From Gimesia fumaroli (GTDB taxonomy: Bacteria; Planctomycetota; Planctomycetia; Planctomycetales; Planctomycetaceae): DNA of 64,000 nt. Where the stretch lies: the NCBI RefSeq assembly GCF_007754425.1, contig NZ_CP037452.1:3757164-3821163 (forward strand), in the 5' to 3' direction. The position numbers were made by a program, and so were the translations under genes. Under the pieces are notes generated by a model. That model was not told the origin of the DNA. It saw only the letters and a list, made by a program, of their open reading frames with translations, and did not search any database. This document shows, piece after piece, positions 9,327 through 20,737 of this stretch (position 1 is the first letter of the stretch; each line of letters starts with the position of its first letter).

Positions 9327-9779
9327 ATGGGTGTTGAGAAAGATAAACCGACTCCGAAATTCAAATCAGCGGTGTTTTTTCTGCTGCGTCTGATCACTGG
9401 TTGTACTGCCGGTTATGTGATGGGCTCGTTTATCAGCGGTTTTTTTCGGCTGCAACAGTCGCATGAACTGGTCATGTGGAGCGCAGTCCTGGCAGGGATG
9501 GTTCTGGCATCACTGGGCAACGTTCGCATTCCCCTGTTCTGGTTCTGGTTCAGTCTGGTATTTGGCCTGATTTGTATGATCCCGCTCTGTTCTTTTGATA
9601 CAGACGCAATGCTTTCGAATTCCCGCTACGATTTCCCCCTCGTGATCGTGTATTTCGGGGGCCAGCCATTGATCTGGAAAGTCTTCTTTCTCTTTCTGCA
9701 TACGACGATTGCACTAACGGTCGCAGGGATCCTCAATACAGCCTGGCCTTTCTGGAAACGGCAGATATTTTCACGGTGA
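9327..9779 (+). CDS. Unknown four-helix membrane protein
   Basis: The 150-residue protein has about four hydrophobic segments (18-40, 48-66, 68-88, 120-140). A good ribosome binding site (AGGAG) lies upstream of ATG 9327. It follows the previous unknown membrane gene by 16 bases, so the two are probably co-transcribed. No family is recognised. Confidence 0.6.
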   Translation: MGVEKDKPTPKFKSAVFFLLRLITGCTAGYVMGSFISGFFRLQQSHELVMWSAVLAGMVLASLGNVRIPLFWFWFSLVFGLICMIPLCSFDTDAMLSNSRYDFPLVIVYFGGQPLIWKVFFLFLHTTIALTVAGILNTAWPFWKRQIFSR

Positions 9780-9838
9780 GCTTTTTATGTCTAAATCGGA
9801 AACATCATTCAATGTAGAACAGAAAGCTGTTTATCGTG

Positions 9839-10414
9839 ATGAAGTCAAACGGGTTCACGAAGATCGAATTTCTGGTGGTCGTGTTGATCAGTGTGATATT
9901 GATCGCAGTTCTGGTTCCTGCATTGATGCAGATACGTGATCCCAACGGACCAAATGGTAGAATGATTCCCGTGACAGCACCGCGTGAGGAAAATCGATTC
10001 ACCTATCCCGCACGGCCATCTATAATTTTACCGCCAAATTGGGAAATTAAGCATGGTAAGGAGTGGGCAAAATTCCACTCGTTGCTTATTTGGCCTCGAT
10101 GTAGACTTCGGCGACGTCCATCTTATCTTTCTATTTGGATAGACTCATCTCCACATGAAAATGAAGATCTCTCGGAATTTAAACAGGTCAATATTCAGGG
10201 ATTTCCAGCTTATGAAAGATTGATCGTCACAAGTAAAGGTTCATTCGATGATCCGGCACAATCTATCTATGATCTCTACATTGATCGGGATGGTGAATGG
10301 TGGCATGTTAGCTTTATGGTATCCGACGAAATAATTAAACTGCCACCAATCATGCGCGAGTATATCAACACGATACGTTTCCCGCCTAAAGCTAATGAGG
10401 AATCAGAATCATGA
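9839..10414 (+). CDS. Pseudopilin-like protein with a type II/IV prepilin N-terminus
   Basis: The N-terminus MKSNGFTKIEFLVVVLISV is a prepilin signal: a short basic leader, the cleavage site G-F, Glu at mature position 5, then a hydrophobic helix. The remaining ~150 residues (soluble, with WWHVSFM near the end) match no pseudopilin family I know. The start is ATG 9839 or the preceding in-frame GTG at 9836; neither has a strong ribosome binding site. It overlaps the next gene by four bases (ATGA), indicating translational coupling. DUF1559-type features (H-x9-DG tail) are absent. Confidence 0.65.
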   Translation: MKSNGFTKIEFLVVVLISVILIAVLVPALMQIRDPNGPNGRMIPVTAPREENRFTYPARPSIILPPNWEIKHGKEWAKFHSLLIWPRCRLRRRPSYLSIWIDSSPHENEDLSEFKQVNIQGFPAYERLIVTSKGSFDDPAQSIYDLYIDRDGEWWHVSFMVSDEIIKLPPIMREYINTIRFPPKANEESES

Positions 10415-10806
10415 GTCAGATTTGGACCTGGACCGATGGCTGGATCTTGATGTCAGTTTATGCAGCGAACCAAAAAACGGACGGCGCACTCAGTGACATT
10501 ATTGGCGCAGCGGATGCACTTAATCATGCCATTCCCACAGAGCAAGAACTCTCAACGGCGTTGACAAAACTGGCACAGCATGGCGTGATTACTTGTAATG
10601 AGAATCAAATCCGGCTCACTTCTGGTTTTCTCGAAAGTATTGAGCGTGCCTACCAGTCAAAAGGGGGACTATTTCAGTCTGCCGAGAAAGGGTTGGAATG
10701 GCTCAAGCGAAACGAATTAGTCAAAATCAATGAGAAACCATTCGAGGTTACATTCAACCAGGTGGCATCAGCATCTCAAGAGTACTTAGATAAGCTCGAT
10801 CACTAA
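10411..10806 (+). CDS. Unknown cytoplasmic protein, winged-helix-like
   Basis: The 131-residue protein has no signal peptide or membrane segment. Its pattern (helices, then LTKLAQHGVITCNENQIRLT) resembles a winged-helix fold used for recognising duplex DNA or proteins, but the match is only to shape. Its start codon overlaps the stop of the pseudopilin-like gene (ATGA at 10411-10414), so the two are probably made together and could work together. Confidence 0.6.
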   Translation: MSQIWTWTDGWILMSVYAANQKTDGALSDIIGAADALNHAIPTEQELSTALTKLAQHGVITCNENQIRLTSGFLESIERAYQSKGGLFQSAEKGLEWLKRNELVKINEKPFEVTFNQVASASQEYLDKLDH

Positions 10807-10862
10807 AATGTGACCTTGGATTTGTTAGCTTGAAATAAAAGTCTGAATCAGAAAGAACCCCC

Positions 10863-11195
10863 ATGAGCATGCCGGTTACGACGACGTTTACAATTGAGGG
10901 CTACCAGATCAAAGAGTACAAGGGAGTGGTCCGCGGGATCATTGTGCGGGCACCCACGATCGCACAGGGATTTATGGGTGGCTTGAAAAATATTGTGGGA
11001 GGTCGGATTGGTGCCTACACCCAGATGTGCGAGCAGGCGCGGCAGCAGGCCTATGATTTACTGTTGGAGCACGCTCGGGAACTGGGGGCGAATGCGATTG
11101 TGGGCTTGCGTTACGATGCCTCGGAAGTCGTCAGCAAAGGCTCGGCGACCGAAGTCCTATGTTATGGTACCGCGGTGGTGATTGAGCCTGAGTAA
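10863..11195 (+). CDS. YbjQ (DUF74) family protein
   Basis: The 110-residue protein matches the YbjQ/UPF0145 family. It has an early beta strand with VVRGIIVRAPT, a Gly-rich turn, the helix with CEQARQQAYDLLLEHARELGA, and NAIVGLRYDAS near the C-terminus. Members form pentamers; a heavy-metal-binding role has been proposed but not proven. Start is ATG 10863 or ATG 10869. Cytoplasmic. It follows the unknown gene at 10411-10806 with a 56-base gap. Confidence 0.85.
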   Translation: MSMPVTTTFTIEGYQIKEYKGVVRGIIVRAPTIAQGFMGGLKNIVGGRIGAYTQMCEQARQQAYDLLLEHARELGANAIVGLRYDASEVVSKGSATEVLCYGTAVVIEPE

Positions 11196-11263
11196 TTTTA
11201 TGGTTTTTTAAGCCGATTAGGTAAACCCTTCTCAACTTTTGAAAATGCTTAGTGGAGTCGTTG

Positions 11264-11686
11264 ATGCGTGAAATAATGATCGGGGGCATGTTGGCTCCCA
11301 TTGTTCTGGTGATGCCGTATCTGATTTACTTACATTCTCAATACCTCAGATTTAAAAATGAAATCCCCCGGTTTCGAAATGAGGATGATATCCAGAAGTT
11401 AAAAAACCTGGCAGCGGCACAGATGCAAGGGACTCCTACGTTATTGAAAATTGTGCATTATTTTCCAGCGCTCATCTGGATTACTGGAATGCTGATGGGG
11501 GATTTATACTGGGCGGACTTGTTTTTCTATATTGTGTTACCATATCTGGTGATGGGGGTCTTCTGTATTGTCGCAGGCAGCCCTCCTGTAAAAATTGGAC
11601 AATTTCCCGTGGAAGACCAGAATCTGGAAACGCAACGAGATCACATTGTTCACGTTTGGCTTCATGAGACGCATCCGGACTGGTAA
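11264..11686 (+). CDS. Unknown membrane protein
   Basis: The 140-residue protein has an N-terminal hydrophobic segment (about 4-24) and a hydrophobic hairpin (about 72-108). ATG 11264 is preferred over GTG 11252, because the sequence TGGAG lies 7-11 bases upstream of the ATG. Not recognised. Part of the same-strand run of small genes. Confidence 0.55.
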   Translation: MREIMIGGMLAPIVLVMPYLIYLHSQYLRFKNEIPRFRNEDDIQKLKNLAAAQMQGTPTLLKIVHYFPALIWITGMLMGDLYWADLFFYIVLPYLVMGVFCIVAGSPPVKIGQFPVEDQNLETQRDHIVHVWLHETHPDW

Positions 11687-11725
11687 TTTGACCTGAGAAA
11701 ATCAGAATTATTCCAGAGAATCTCC

Positions 11726-12013
11726 ATGCATAAACACCGGGATGCCAGCCAGCGACTGACGGTTGAATTTTTTCAGATCGAAGCCGACTCGTATCAAAAG
11801 ATTACACAAATCGTTGTGAATCAGTTTCAGCTGGAACCCGTGGGGGAACTGGTGGTTGGCCCGGATGAACTGTTTCAGGAGTTCCGGCTCCAGAGAAAAG
11901 TCATCGGCCTGGAATGGGATTTCTGGTCAGGTTACATTGTGGTCGCGAAAACGAAGTCCGCGGAGAAACTGGTGCGGAAAATCGCGACCTATATTGAATT
12001 ACATCGATTTTGA
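11726..12013 (+). CDS. Unknown small cytoplasmic protein
   Basis: The 95-residue protein has alternating beta/alpha character, no signal peptide and no Cys pairs. It is Trp/Phe-rich around GLEWDFWSGYIVVAKT. It resembles small proteins often found near SUKH or immunity-type genes, but no family is identified. Last gene of the run before the repeat-bearing gap at 12014-12280. Confidence 0.55.
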   Translation: MHKHRDASQRLTVEFFQIEADSYQKITQIVVNQFQLEPVGELVVGPDELFQEFRLQRKVIGLEWDFWSGYIVVAKTKSAEKLVRKIATYIELHRF

Positions 12014-12029
12014 GAAAGCCTTCGGGTAG

Positions 12030-12062
12030 CACCGAATGCAATTCGGTGTTGTCGTGAGACAA
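12030..12062. repeat. Double-hairpin repeat, copy 1
   Basis: An 8-bp stem (CACCGAAT / ATTCGGTG, loop GCA) at 12030-12048 is followed directly by a 5-bp stem (TTGTC / GACAA, loop GTGA) at 12049-12062. The same two-hairpin unit occurs at 17504-17535 with changed loops but unchanged stems, preceded in both places by TCGGGT(A/G)G. Conserved stems with variable loops suggest a REP-like element or a structured transcript. Confidence 0.75.
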
Positions 12063-12121
12063 CGGGAAACTGTCAGGGAATGTCCTTGATTGGTCACAAC
12101 AGAATGGTTAATGATGCGTAG

Positions 12122-12143
12122 GGGCTGACCCATGTGTCAGCCC
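12122..12143. repeat. REP-like palindrome (GGGCTGAC stem)
   Basis: Stem GGGCTGAC / GTCAGCCC with loop CCATGT, in the gene-poor stretch 12014-12280 between convergent genes. A related stem-loop with ACACATGGGG in the loop follows at 12226-12251. Confidence 0.6.
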
Positions 12144-12225
12144 GCCTGTAGGTTTTGTGAATGAATACTCGTTCGATTGGGGCAAAGCAATCATTCCACC
12201 GCTTGCAAAAAAACTCATCGACACC

Positions 12226-12251
12226 AGGGGTCGACACATGGGGCGACCCCT
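12226..12251. repeat. REP-like palindrome (AGGGGTCG stem)
   Basis: Stem AGGGGTCG / CGACCCCT with loop ACACATGGGG. It is 30 bases from the end of the DUF1501 gene on the opposite strand, and could also slow transcription coming from either side. Confidence 0.6.
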
Positions 12252-12280
12252 ACATTTGCAGATACAGATTTGCAAATCTT

Positions 12281-13741
12281 TCAGGCGAGGATTTTCTCAA
12301 TCACGGTCCCGTGCACGTCGGTCAGGCGGTAGTCGCGGCCCTGGTGTTTATAGATCAGGCGTTCGTGGTTGAGGCCCATACAATGCAGGAGTGTGGCATT
12401 CAAGTCATGGATGTGGACCGGGTTTTCGGCGATGTTGTAACAGAAATCGTCGGTCGCTCCGTAGGAAAGCCCCGGCTTAATGCCGCCGCCGGCCAGCCAC
12501 ATCGTGAAACAGCGGCCATGATGGTCGCGGCCGTAATCGGTGCTGGTGAGGGTACCCTGGCTGTAGATCGTACGACCGAATTCGCCTCCCCAGACAATCA
12601 GGGTATCGTCTAATAAGCCGCGTTGTTTGAGGTCAGTGAGTAAGCCTGCGGTGGGTTGATCGATGTCGCCGCACTGCAGGCGGAGGTCGCTGGGCAAGTT
12701 ATAATGCTGGTCCCAGCCGCGGTGGTAGAGTTGAATGAACCGCACGCCCCGCTCTGCCATTCGGCGGGCTAACAGACAATTCGCGGCGTACGTGCCCGGT
12801 TTGTGGGAGGCTTCGCCGTACAACTGAAAAGTCTGGTCGGTCTCTGCAGAGAGGTCGGTCAGATCGGGAACCGAGGTCTGCATGCGATACGCCATTTCGT
12901 ATTGCTTGATGCGGGTGCGGATTTCGGGGTCGCGGTACGTTTCGAACTGCCGCTGGTTGAGCTGGTTTAACCCATCCAGCATGCGGCGGCGACTGGCGGC
13001 GTCGATACCGGGCGGATTCGAGAGATAGAGCACGGGGTCGCCGCTCTTGCGGAAATTGACCCCCTGATGATTCGAAGGCAGAAAACCGGTGCCCCACAAG
13101 CGGGCGTATAAGGGATCGGCGGGCCGGGAGGCACTGCCGTGTGAGATGAGCACGACGAACGCAGGCAAGTTCTGGTTTTCGCTGCCTAAGCCGTAACTCG
13201 ACCAGGCGCCGAAACTGGGGCGGCCCGGTTGCTGGTGACCGGTCTGCATCAGCGTGACGGCGGGATCGTGATTAATGGCTTCGGTGTGCATCGATTTGAT
13301 CACGCAGACGTCGTCGATCACTTTAGAAAAGTGTGGCAGTGCGTCGCTGACCCAGGTGCCGCTCTCGCCATGCTGCTGGAAGCGGAATTGATTGGGGGCG
13401 GCGATGGGGAACGATTTCTGGTTCGCCGTCATGCCGGTCAGCCGCTGATCGCCGCGAACAGAATCAGGGAGTGACGTCGAATTGAGCACTTTCAGGCGGG
13501 GTTTATAGTCGAAGAGTTCCATCTGCGACGGGCCGCCGTGCATGAAGAGATAGATCACCCGCTTGGCTTTGCCCGGAAAATGTGACGGCTGTGTGGAAGC
13601 GTTGTTCGACTGGGTTTTATTGGCGAAGAGACCGGGATTCAACAGAGAGCCCAGCGCAGCAGCACCGATGCCGGTCGCGTTCTGGCGGAAGAACTGCCGG
13701 CGGGTGAATTCCTGTTGGAGTGCGGTCAGATCGAGTTGCAT
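12281..13741 (-). CDS. DUF1501 protein, Tat-exported (first pair)
   Basis: The 486-residue protein has a Tat signal ([14 protein letters not shown] at about 14-27, then a hydrophobic stretch). The sulfatase/alkaline-phosphatase-like DUF1501 core has [26 protein letters not shown] and a C-terminal [17 protein letters not shown]1501 proteins are hugely expanded in planctomycetes and are almost always paired with DUF1549/DUF1553 proteins; their substrate is unknown. ATG 13741 is chosen because the Tat motif follows at the usual distance; the frame is open to 13816 inside the upstream gene. It follows the DUF1549 gene by 25 bases, forming an operon. Confidence 0.9.
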   Translation of the reverse strand: MQLDLTALQQEFTRRQFFRQNATGIGAAALGSLLNPGLFANKTQSNNASTQPSHFPGKAKRVIYLFMHGGPSQMELFDYKPRLKVLNSTSLPDSVRGDQRLTGMTANQKSFPIAAPNQFRFQQHGESGTWVSDALPHFSKVIDDVCVIKSMHTEAINHDPAVTLMQTGHQQPGRPSFGAWSSYGLGSENQNLPAFVVLISHGSASRPADPLYARLWGTGFLPSNHQGVNFRKSGDPVLYLSNPPGIDAASRRRMLDGLNQLNQRQFETYRDPEIRTRIKQYEMAYRMQTSVPDLTDLSAETDQTFQLYGEASHKPGTYAANCLLARRMAERGVRFIQLYHRGWDQHYNLPSDLRLQCGDIDQPTAGLLTDLKQRGLLDDTLIVWGGEFGRTIYSQGTLTSTDYGRDHHGRCFTMWLAGGGIKPGLSYGATDDFCYNIAENPVHIHDLNATLLHCMGLNHERLIYKHQGRDYRLTDVHGTVIEKILA

Positions 13742-13766
13742 GCGGATTCCTGTTGCTGGTCGTTGA

Positions 13767-16928
<3,162 letters not shown>

Positions 16929-17039
16929 GGACCCACTCTTGACGGGGAAGGAATTCGAACGAGGACGCTAATATATAAAGTAACTTAAATATTAGCAGGC
17001 GTAGCTACGGTTGTCACTGAAAGAAAAGGAGAAAACGCG

Positions 17040-17375
17040 ATGGAAGCAGAGACTGATGCTTATAAACAGGGAAAACGACAGAGTGAACTGGATGTTGCTC
17101 AGGGGTGTCCACGATTGTATTGGGGGACCCGCGGTAGCTGGGGGGAGTTGCTTACGCGCCTGATGGCAGAGCGATTCCAGGTGACCGTACAGCATGTCGG
17201 ATGTATCTCAACTGAATCGCAACGCGCCTATGAGCGAGGGTATAACAAGATCACGAGCGAGTATATCGATCGGACCTTTGGTGAGGGGGCCTTTCAAGAG
17301 GTCATGGATGAAGTGACACGATATCGGGAAGAAAGCTATCGTCAATATCTTCAGGACAGAGACAAAAACGAATAG
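17040..17375 (+). CDS. Unknown 111-residue protein, probably planctomycete-specific
   Basis: A clear ribosome binding site (AAAGGAGAAAAC) precedes ATG 17040. The protein is soluble and helical, with two Cys (CPRLYWGTRGSWGEL and VQHVGCISTESQ) and a charged C-terminus. I recall no named family; genus- or phylum-level conservation is a guess. Divergent from the DUF1549 gene, with 111 bases between starts. Confidence 0.6.
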   Translation: MEAETDAYKQGKRQSELDVAQGCPRLYWGTRGSWGELLTRLMAERFQVTVQHVGCISTESQRAYERGYNKITSEYIDRTFGEGAFQEVMDEVTRYREESYRQYLQDRDKNE

Positions 17376-17425
17376 ATGAGCGTGACGATTAGATTTTTTG
17401 CGGATTAGGAAAGCGATAGATCATT

Positions 17426-17447
17426 CACTGGTGGCAAGCCACCAGTG
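17426..17447. repeat. Palindrome with a 10-bp stem
   Basis: CACTGGTGGC / GCCACCAGTG with an AA loop, then GCCACCCCGGGC. It resembles the planctomycete repeat type with a strong, near-perfect stem. Confidence 0.65.
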
Positions 17448-17503
17448 CCACCCCGGGCGCCGAATTTTTGTTGTGATAGAATTGTAAAATAGACCTCGGG
17501 TGG

Positions 17504-17535
17504 CACCGAATGAAATTCGGTGTTGTCATAGACAA
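17504..17535. repeat. Double-hairpin repeat, copy 2
   Basis: Stem CACCGAAT / ATTCGGTG (loop GAA, 17504-17522) and stem TTGTC / GACAA (loop ATA, 17523-17535). Same unit as 12030-12062; stems identical, loops changed. Confidence 0.75.
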
Positions 17536-17667
17536 CAGGAGGTTTGGATGATGCTTGCTGGTTTGTAACAACATGCGAAACTCGATTTTTACAATGGGAG
17601 TCAATTGCTGTAAGACCGATTTTCCTGGATCGAGTCGTTATTCTGTCACCTCCTGCTCGCTGCGCTC

Positions 17668-17688
17668 GGCCCGAATTGCATTCGGGCC
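17668..17688. repeat. Palindrome with a 9-bp stem
   Basis: GGCCCGAAT / ATTCGGGCC with a TGC loop. It shares the CGAAT/ATTCG centre with the double-hairpin repeats, so it may be a degraded relative. Confidence 0.6.
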
Positions 17689-17869
17689 TACCCCTTTTGC
17701 TTATTTTCGAAGAATTTTTCCCTGCTTCAGAACCATTGAATCTGACTTGGGTCTATGAGATAGGAGTTGAGTTCGAATTTCGTAAATCTGAGCGGCATTT
17801 TTGAGTGAAATCGTGATATGATAGGCGTGGCTCAACGTGCTGCTCGAAATTGAACAGAAAGAGAATGCG

Positions 17870-18628
17870 ATGAAAGATGATTTCCTGGAATGGCCCGCGG
17901 ATTCCATTTGTCTGAATCCGGAATCTCTGGATCTTTCTGCTTTGTCGCGGGAAGTCTATCGACGGACTTGTCGGACCGATTTTCACGAGCCGGGATTTTG
18001 TCTGGTGAATCTGGGGTCGGCACTCGATTCGCATACCTTTCGACGGATCATGGTGGATCTCAAGCAGGAGATGGCGGCGATTCATGAAGCAGACGCGGGA
18101 AAGACATTCCACTATCTTTCTCTGGGACGCTTTGATCAGCAGACTTCGACGAAGCCGCACCTGGATAGTGGCCCTGAGGAATGTTTTCTGATGCTGGGTT
18201 ACGAGCCGAGCGAAGTGGCGAGTGTGTTTGAAATTTCTGACTACTCGAAATGTGCATTTGAGATGGAGCTGACGCCACAAGAATTTCTGGCGAAGCATAA
18301 CCCGATGTTTCAGTCGGGATACGAGATATTGCGCCCTTATACGACGCGGGTCCCCTGCTTTTCTGAAACCGACTATCAGATTGTCTGTATCAATAATTCT
18401 TTCGCTCCCTTTTCGATGGAAAAACCGGTCTGGCAAGGCACGTTGCATACGGCGACGGTAAGGACTCCCGATGAATCCAAACGCCGCGTGATCAATTCGA
18501 CGTTGATTGCTTCAGTGCCAATGGGAGCGGAAACAGTCGTTTCAAAATCGGATGAGCAAGAGTTCGTCGAAACGACCCTAGTACGCCGCCGAGATTATGG
18601 TACATTACAGCGAGATGATGATGTGTGA
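17870..18628 (+). CDS. Possible 2-oxoglutarate/Fe(II) oxygenase-like protein
   Basis: The 252-residue soluble protein has the spacing of a 2-oxoglutarate/Fe(II) oxygenase facial triad: HxD as KPHLD (H97, D99), a distal His in GTLHTATV (H193), and Arg in SKRRVINS (R205/R206) where 2-oxoglutarate would be bound. The fold around it (alternating strands LMLGYEP, VCINNS, STLIAS) fits. Overall similarity to a named family is not evident, so the assignment rests on motif order. ATG 17870 has AAAGAGAA upstream; an ATG-less extension to 17837 is less likely. Confidence 0.5.
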   Translation: MKDDFLEWPADSICLNPESLDLSALSREVYRRTCRTDFHEPGFCLVNLGSALDSHTFRRIMVDLKQEMAAIHEADAGKTFHYLSLGRFDQQTSTKPHLDSGPEECFLMLGYEPSEVASVFEISDYSKCAFEMELTPQEFLAKHNPMFQSGYEILRPYTTRVPCFSETDYQIVCINNSFAPFSMEKPVWQGTLHTATVRTPDESKRRVINSTLIASVPMGAETVVSKSDEQEFVETTLVRRRDYGTLQRDDDV

Positions 18629-18697
18629 CTATCAATGATAAACTTGTTAACGCTTTCTAAAGTGGCTTTATATGGTTACAAGAGTTAGGAATCGCGA

Positions 18698-19555
18698 GTG
18701 AATCCGATTGTCTATCACATTGCCTCGGGGCAGGCTTTCTTTACGGGAGTCGCGTTGATCATCCTCGCGGCCCTGTTGTCGTTGCGTGAGCATCGCCTCG
18801 CACGGCGGTTGATGGTGCTTTCGTTCCTGTTGGGAGTGATCGCAGCGGCGGTTTCTTCGACTCCCCTGCCCTGGTGGTTGTATGGGATTATGGGAGTGGT
18901 CACGCTGGTCTGGCTCTGTTCCGGTTTCGTGAAGAAATCGCGTCGTGCGGCAGCTTATGCAGTAATTGGTGTGTGGCTTGTTGGTCTGTTGCTGGAGGTG
19001 CCTTCTCATCTGACGCCGGGAGTGAAGCCGGCCGCATCGCGCAGTTTGACGGTGATTGGGGATTCGGTGACCGCCGGTCTGGGAGATGAAGCGACCGAAA
19101 CATGGCCGCGGATTCTGGAGCGGACGCACGGCATCGCGGTGCAGGACCTGTCGCATGTCGGGGACACGGTTAGCGCAGCCCGGAAGCGGGTGATGGAGAC
19201 CGAAATTGAATCGCCGCTGGTTTTGCTGGAAATTGGCGGGAATGATCTTCTGGGTTCGACGACGACGGCGCAGTTTGAAAAAAATCTGGATGCACTGTTA
19301 TCCGAACTGACATCGCCGGGCCGTCAGCTGGTAATGCTGGAACTGCCGCTGCCGCCGTTTTATCATGAGTTTGGCCGCATTCAGCGTGCGCTGGCGCGGA
19401 AACATGGTGTCAAACTGGTACCGAAGCGGGTGTTTCTGTCGATCATCGCTGGCGGAGGTGCGACGCTGGACAGTATTCATCTTTCGCAGGCAGGCCATCA
19501 GAATATGGCGGAGGTGGTGTGGCAAATTCTTGCGCCCGCGTATTCGACTGACTGA
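18698..19555 (+). CDS. Membrane-anchored SGNH/GDSL hydrolase
   Basis: The 285-residue protein has an N-terminal half with three or four hydrophobic segments (10-28, 38-54, 58-75, 85-102). An SGNH hydrolase domain from about 113 has all four blocks: IGDSVTAGL (Ser), SHVGDT (Gly), LEIGGNDLLG (Asn) and DSIHLSQAGH (Asp, His). The catalytic domain should lie outside the membrane and could act as an esterase or lysophospholipase-type enzyme. GTG start at 18698 with AGGA 7-10 bases upstream. Confidence 0.85.
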   Translation: MNPIVYHIASGQAFFTGVALIILAALLSLREHRLARRLMVLSFLLGVIAAAVSSTPLPWWLYGIMGVVTLVWLCSGFVKKSRRAAAYAVIGVWLVGLLLEVPSHLTPGVKPAASRSLTVIGDSVTAGLGDEATETWPRILERTHGIAVQDLSHVGDTVSAARKRVMETEIESPLVLLEIGGNDLLGSTTTAQFEKNLDALLSELTSPGRQLVMLELPLPPFYHEFGRIQRALARKHGVKLVPKRVFLSIIAGGGATLDSIHLSQAGHQNMAEVVWQILAPAYSTD

Positions 19556-19575
19556 TCTAGAAGGGCGTTCCCTGT

Positions 19576-20706
19576 TTATTTCTCAAACGTGACGACCTGC
19601 CGGACTGCGGCACCGGTGGCGAGGGCGTCGAAGGCGGCGTTGATTTCGTCGAGTTGGATCGTGCGTGAGAGGAGTTGATCGACGGGGAGCAGACCGGCTT
19701 CGTACATGGCGATGAATCGAGGCAGGTCCCGACGGGGAACGGCCGAACCCATGTAGGAGCCTTTGATGGTGCGTTCTTCGGCGACCAGACTGACGGCGGG
19801 GATCGAGAACATTTTGTTCGGATGCGGCAGCCCGATCGTGATGGTGGTGCCGCCCCGTTTGGTAGCAGCGTAGGCCTGTTGCAGGACCAGTTCGTTGCCC
19901 ACGCTTTCGAAGGCATAATCCACGCCGTTGGTAATGTCTTTGATCATGGTCACCGGGTCTTCTTCACCGGCGTTAATCAGGTGTGTTGCCCCTGCCTGCG
20001 CAGCGTGTTCGAGTTTTTCGGGCAGCAGATCGATGGCGAAGATCGTTTCGGCACCGGCGGCGCGGGCACCCATGATGGTACTTAAGCCGACACCACCCAG
20101 ACCGAAGACGGCGACGCTGGAGCCGGGTTCCACTTTCGCGGTATTGACGACGGCCCCGACGCCGGTCATCACGGCGCAGCCAAACAGGGCGGCGGTGCTG
20201 AGGGGGAGTTGCGAATCGATCTTGATCAGCGATTCCTGGGCAACGACCGTGTGTTCGGCAAAGGCGGCGACGCCGAGGTGGTGGTTGATTTCCTGACCGG
20301 ACAGACTGCTGAAGGGACGACGGCCGGAGAGCAAGGTGCCGGCGATGTTGGCCTGGGCGCCGGGTTCACATAACGCCGGACGACCGGTGGCGCAGGGCAG
20401 ACAATGACCACAGAGGGGAACGAACGAGAACACGACGTGGTCATCGGGTTTTAAATCATGGACCCCGGGGCCGACTTCGCGGACGATGCCGCTGGCTTCG
20501 TGTCCCATAACCATCGGCATTACGCGGGGACGCGAGCCGTCGATGGTCGAGAGATCGGAATGACACAAACCAGCGCCCGCCATTTCAACGAGGACTTCCC
20601 CCGGCCCGGGATCGGCGAGCTTGACTTCTTCGACAACCAGCGGTTTTGTCTCGGCGTAGGGAGTCGGTTTTTCCATTTCGTAGAGTACGGCGGCTCTGGT
20701 GTGCAT
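19576..20706 (-). CDS. Zinc-dependent alcohol dehydrogenase (MDR superfamily)
   Basis: The 376-residue protein has the zinc MDR architecture: catalytic zinc ligands in AGLCHSD and GHEASG, structural zinc loop CGHCLPCATGRPALC with four Cys, and NAD(P) site GLGGVGLSTIMGARAAGA. Closest in pattern to class III-like / aryl-alcohol dehydrogenases that oxidise primary alcohols. Cytoplasmic. Single gene, divergent from nothing obvious; it ends 20 bases from the convergent SGNH hydrolase. Substrate unknown. Confidence 0.88.
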   Translation of the reverse strand: MHTRAAVLYEMEKPTPYAETKPLVVEEVKLADPGPGEVLVEMAGAGLCHSDLSTIDGSRPRVMPMVMGHEASGIVREVGPGVHDLKPDDHVVFSFVPLCGHCLPCATGRPALCEPGAQANIAGTLLSGRRPFSSLSGQEINHHLGVAAFAEHTVVAQESLIKIDSQLPLSTAALFGCAVMTGVGAVVNTAKVEPGSSVAVFGLGGVGLSTIMGARAAGAETIFAIDLLPEKLEHAAQAGATHLINAGEEDPVTMIKDITNGVDYAFESVGNELVLQQAYAATKRGGTTITIGLPHPNKMFSIPAVSLVAEERTIKGSYMGSAVPRRDLPRFIAMYEAGLLPVDQLLSRTIQLDEINAAFDALATGAAVRQVVTFEK

Positions 20707-20737
20707 GGTGAGACTTTTCTCACTTTTTTAAGAAATA

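Larger units (their letters stand above)
17376..17869. other. Gap of 494 bases carrying three palindromic repeats
   Basis: No convincing gene. An open frame at 17544-17804 lacks a ribosome binding site and crosses the palindromes. It holds the palindromes at 17426-17447, 17504-17535 and 17668-17688, and the ribosome binding site of the next gene. Confidence 0.6.

Noticed and set aside
9787-9939. 50-codon plus-strand frame starting at ATG 9787
   Set aside because: Overlaps the pseudopilin-like gene in another frame; the pseudopilin N-terminus is far more protein-like.
17544-17804. Plus-strand frame in the repeat-bearing gap
   Set aside because: Runs through palindromes, has no ribosome binding site and no family character.
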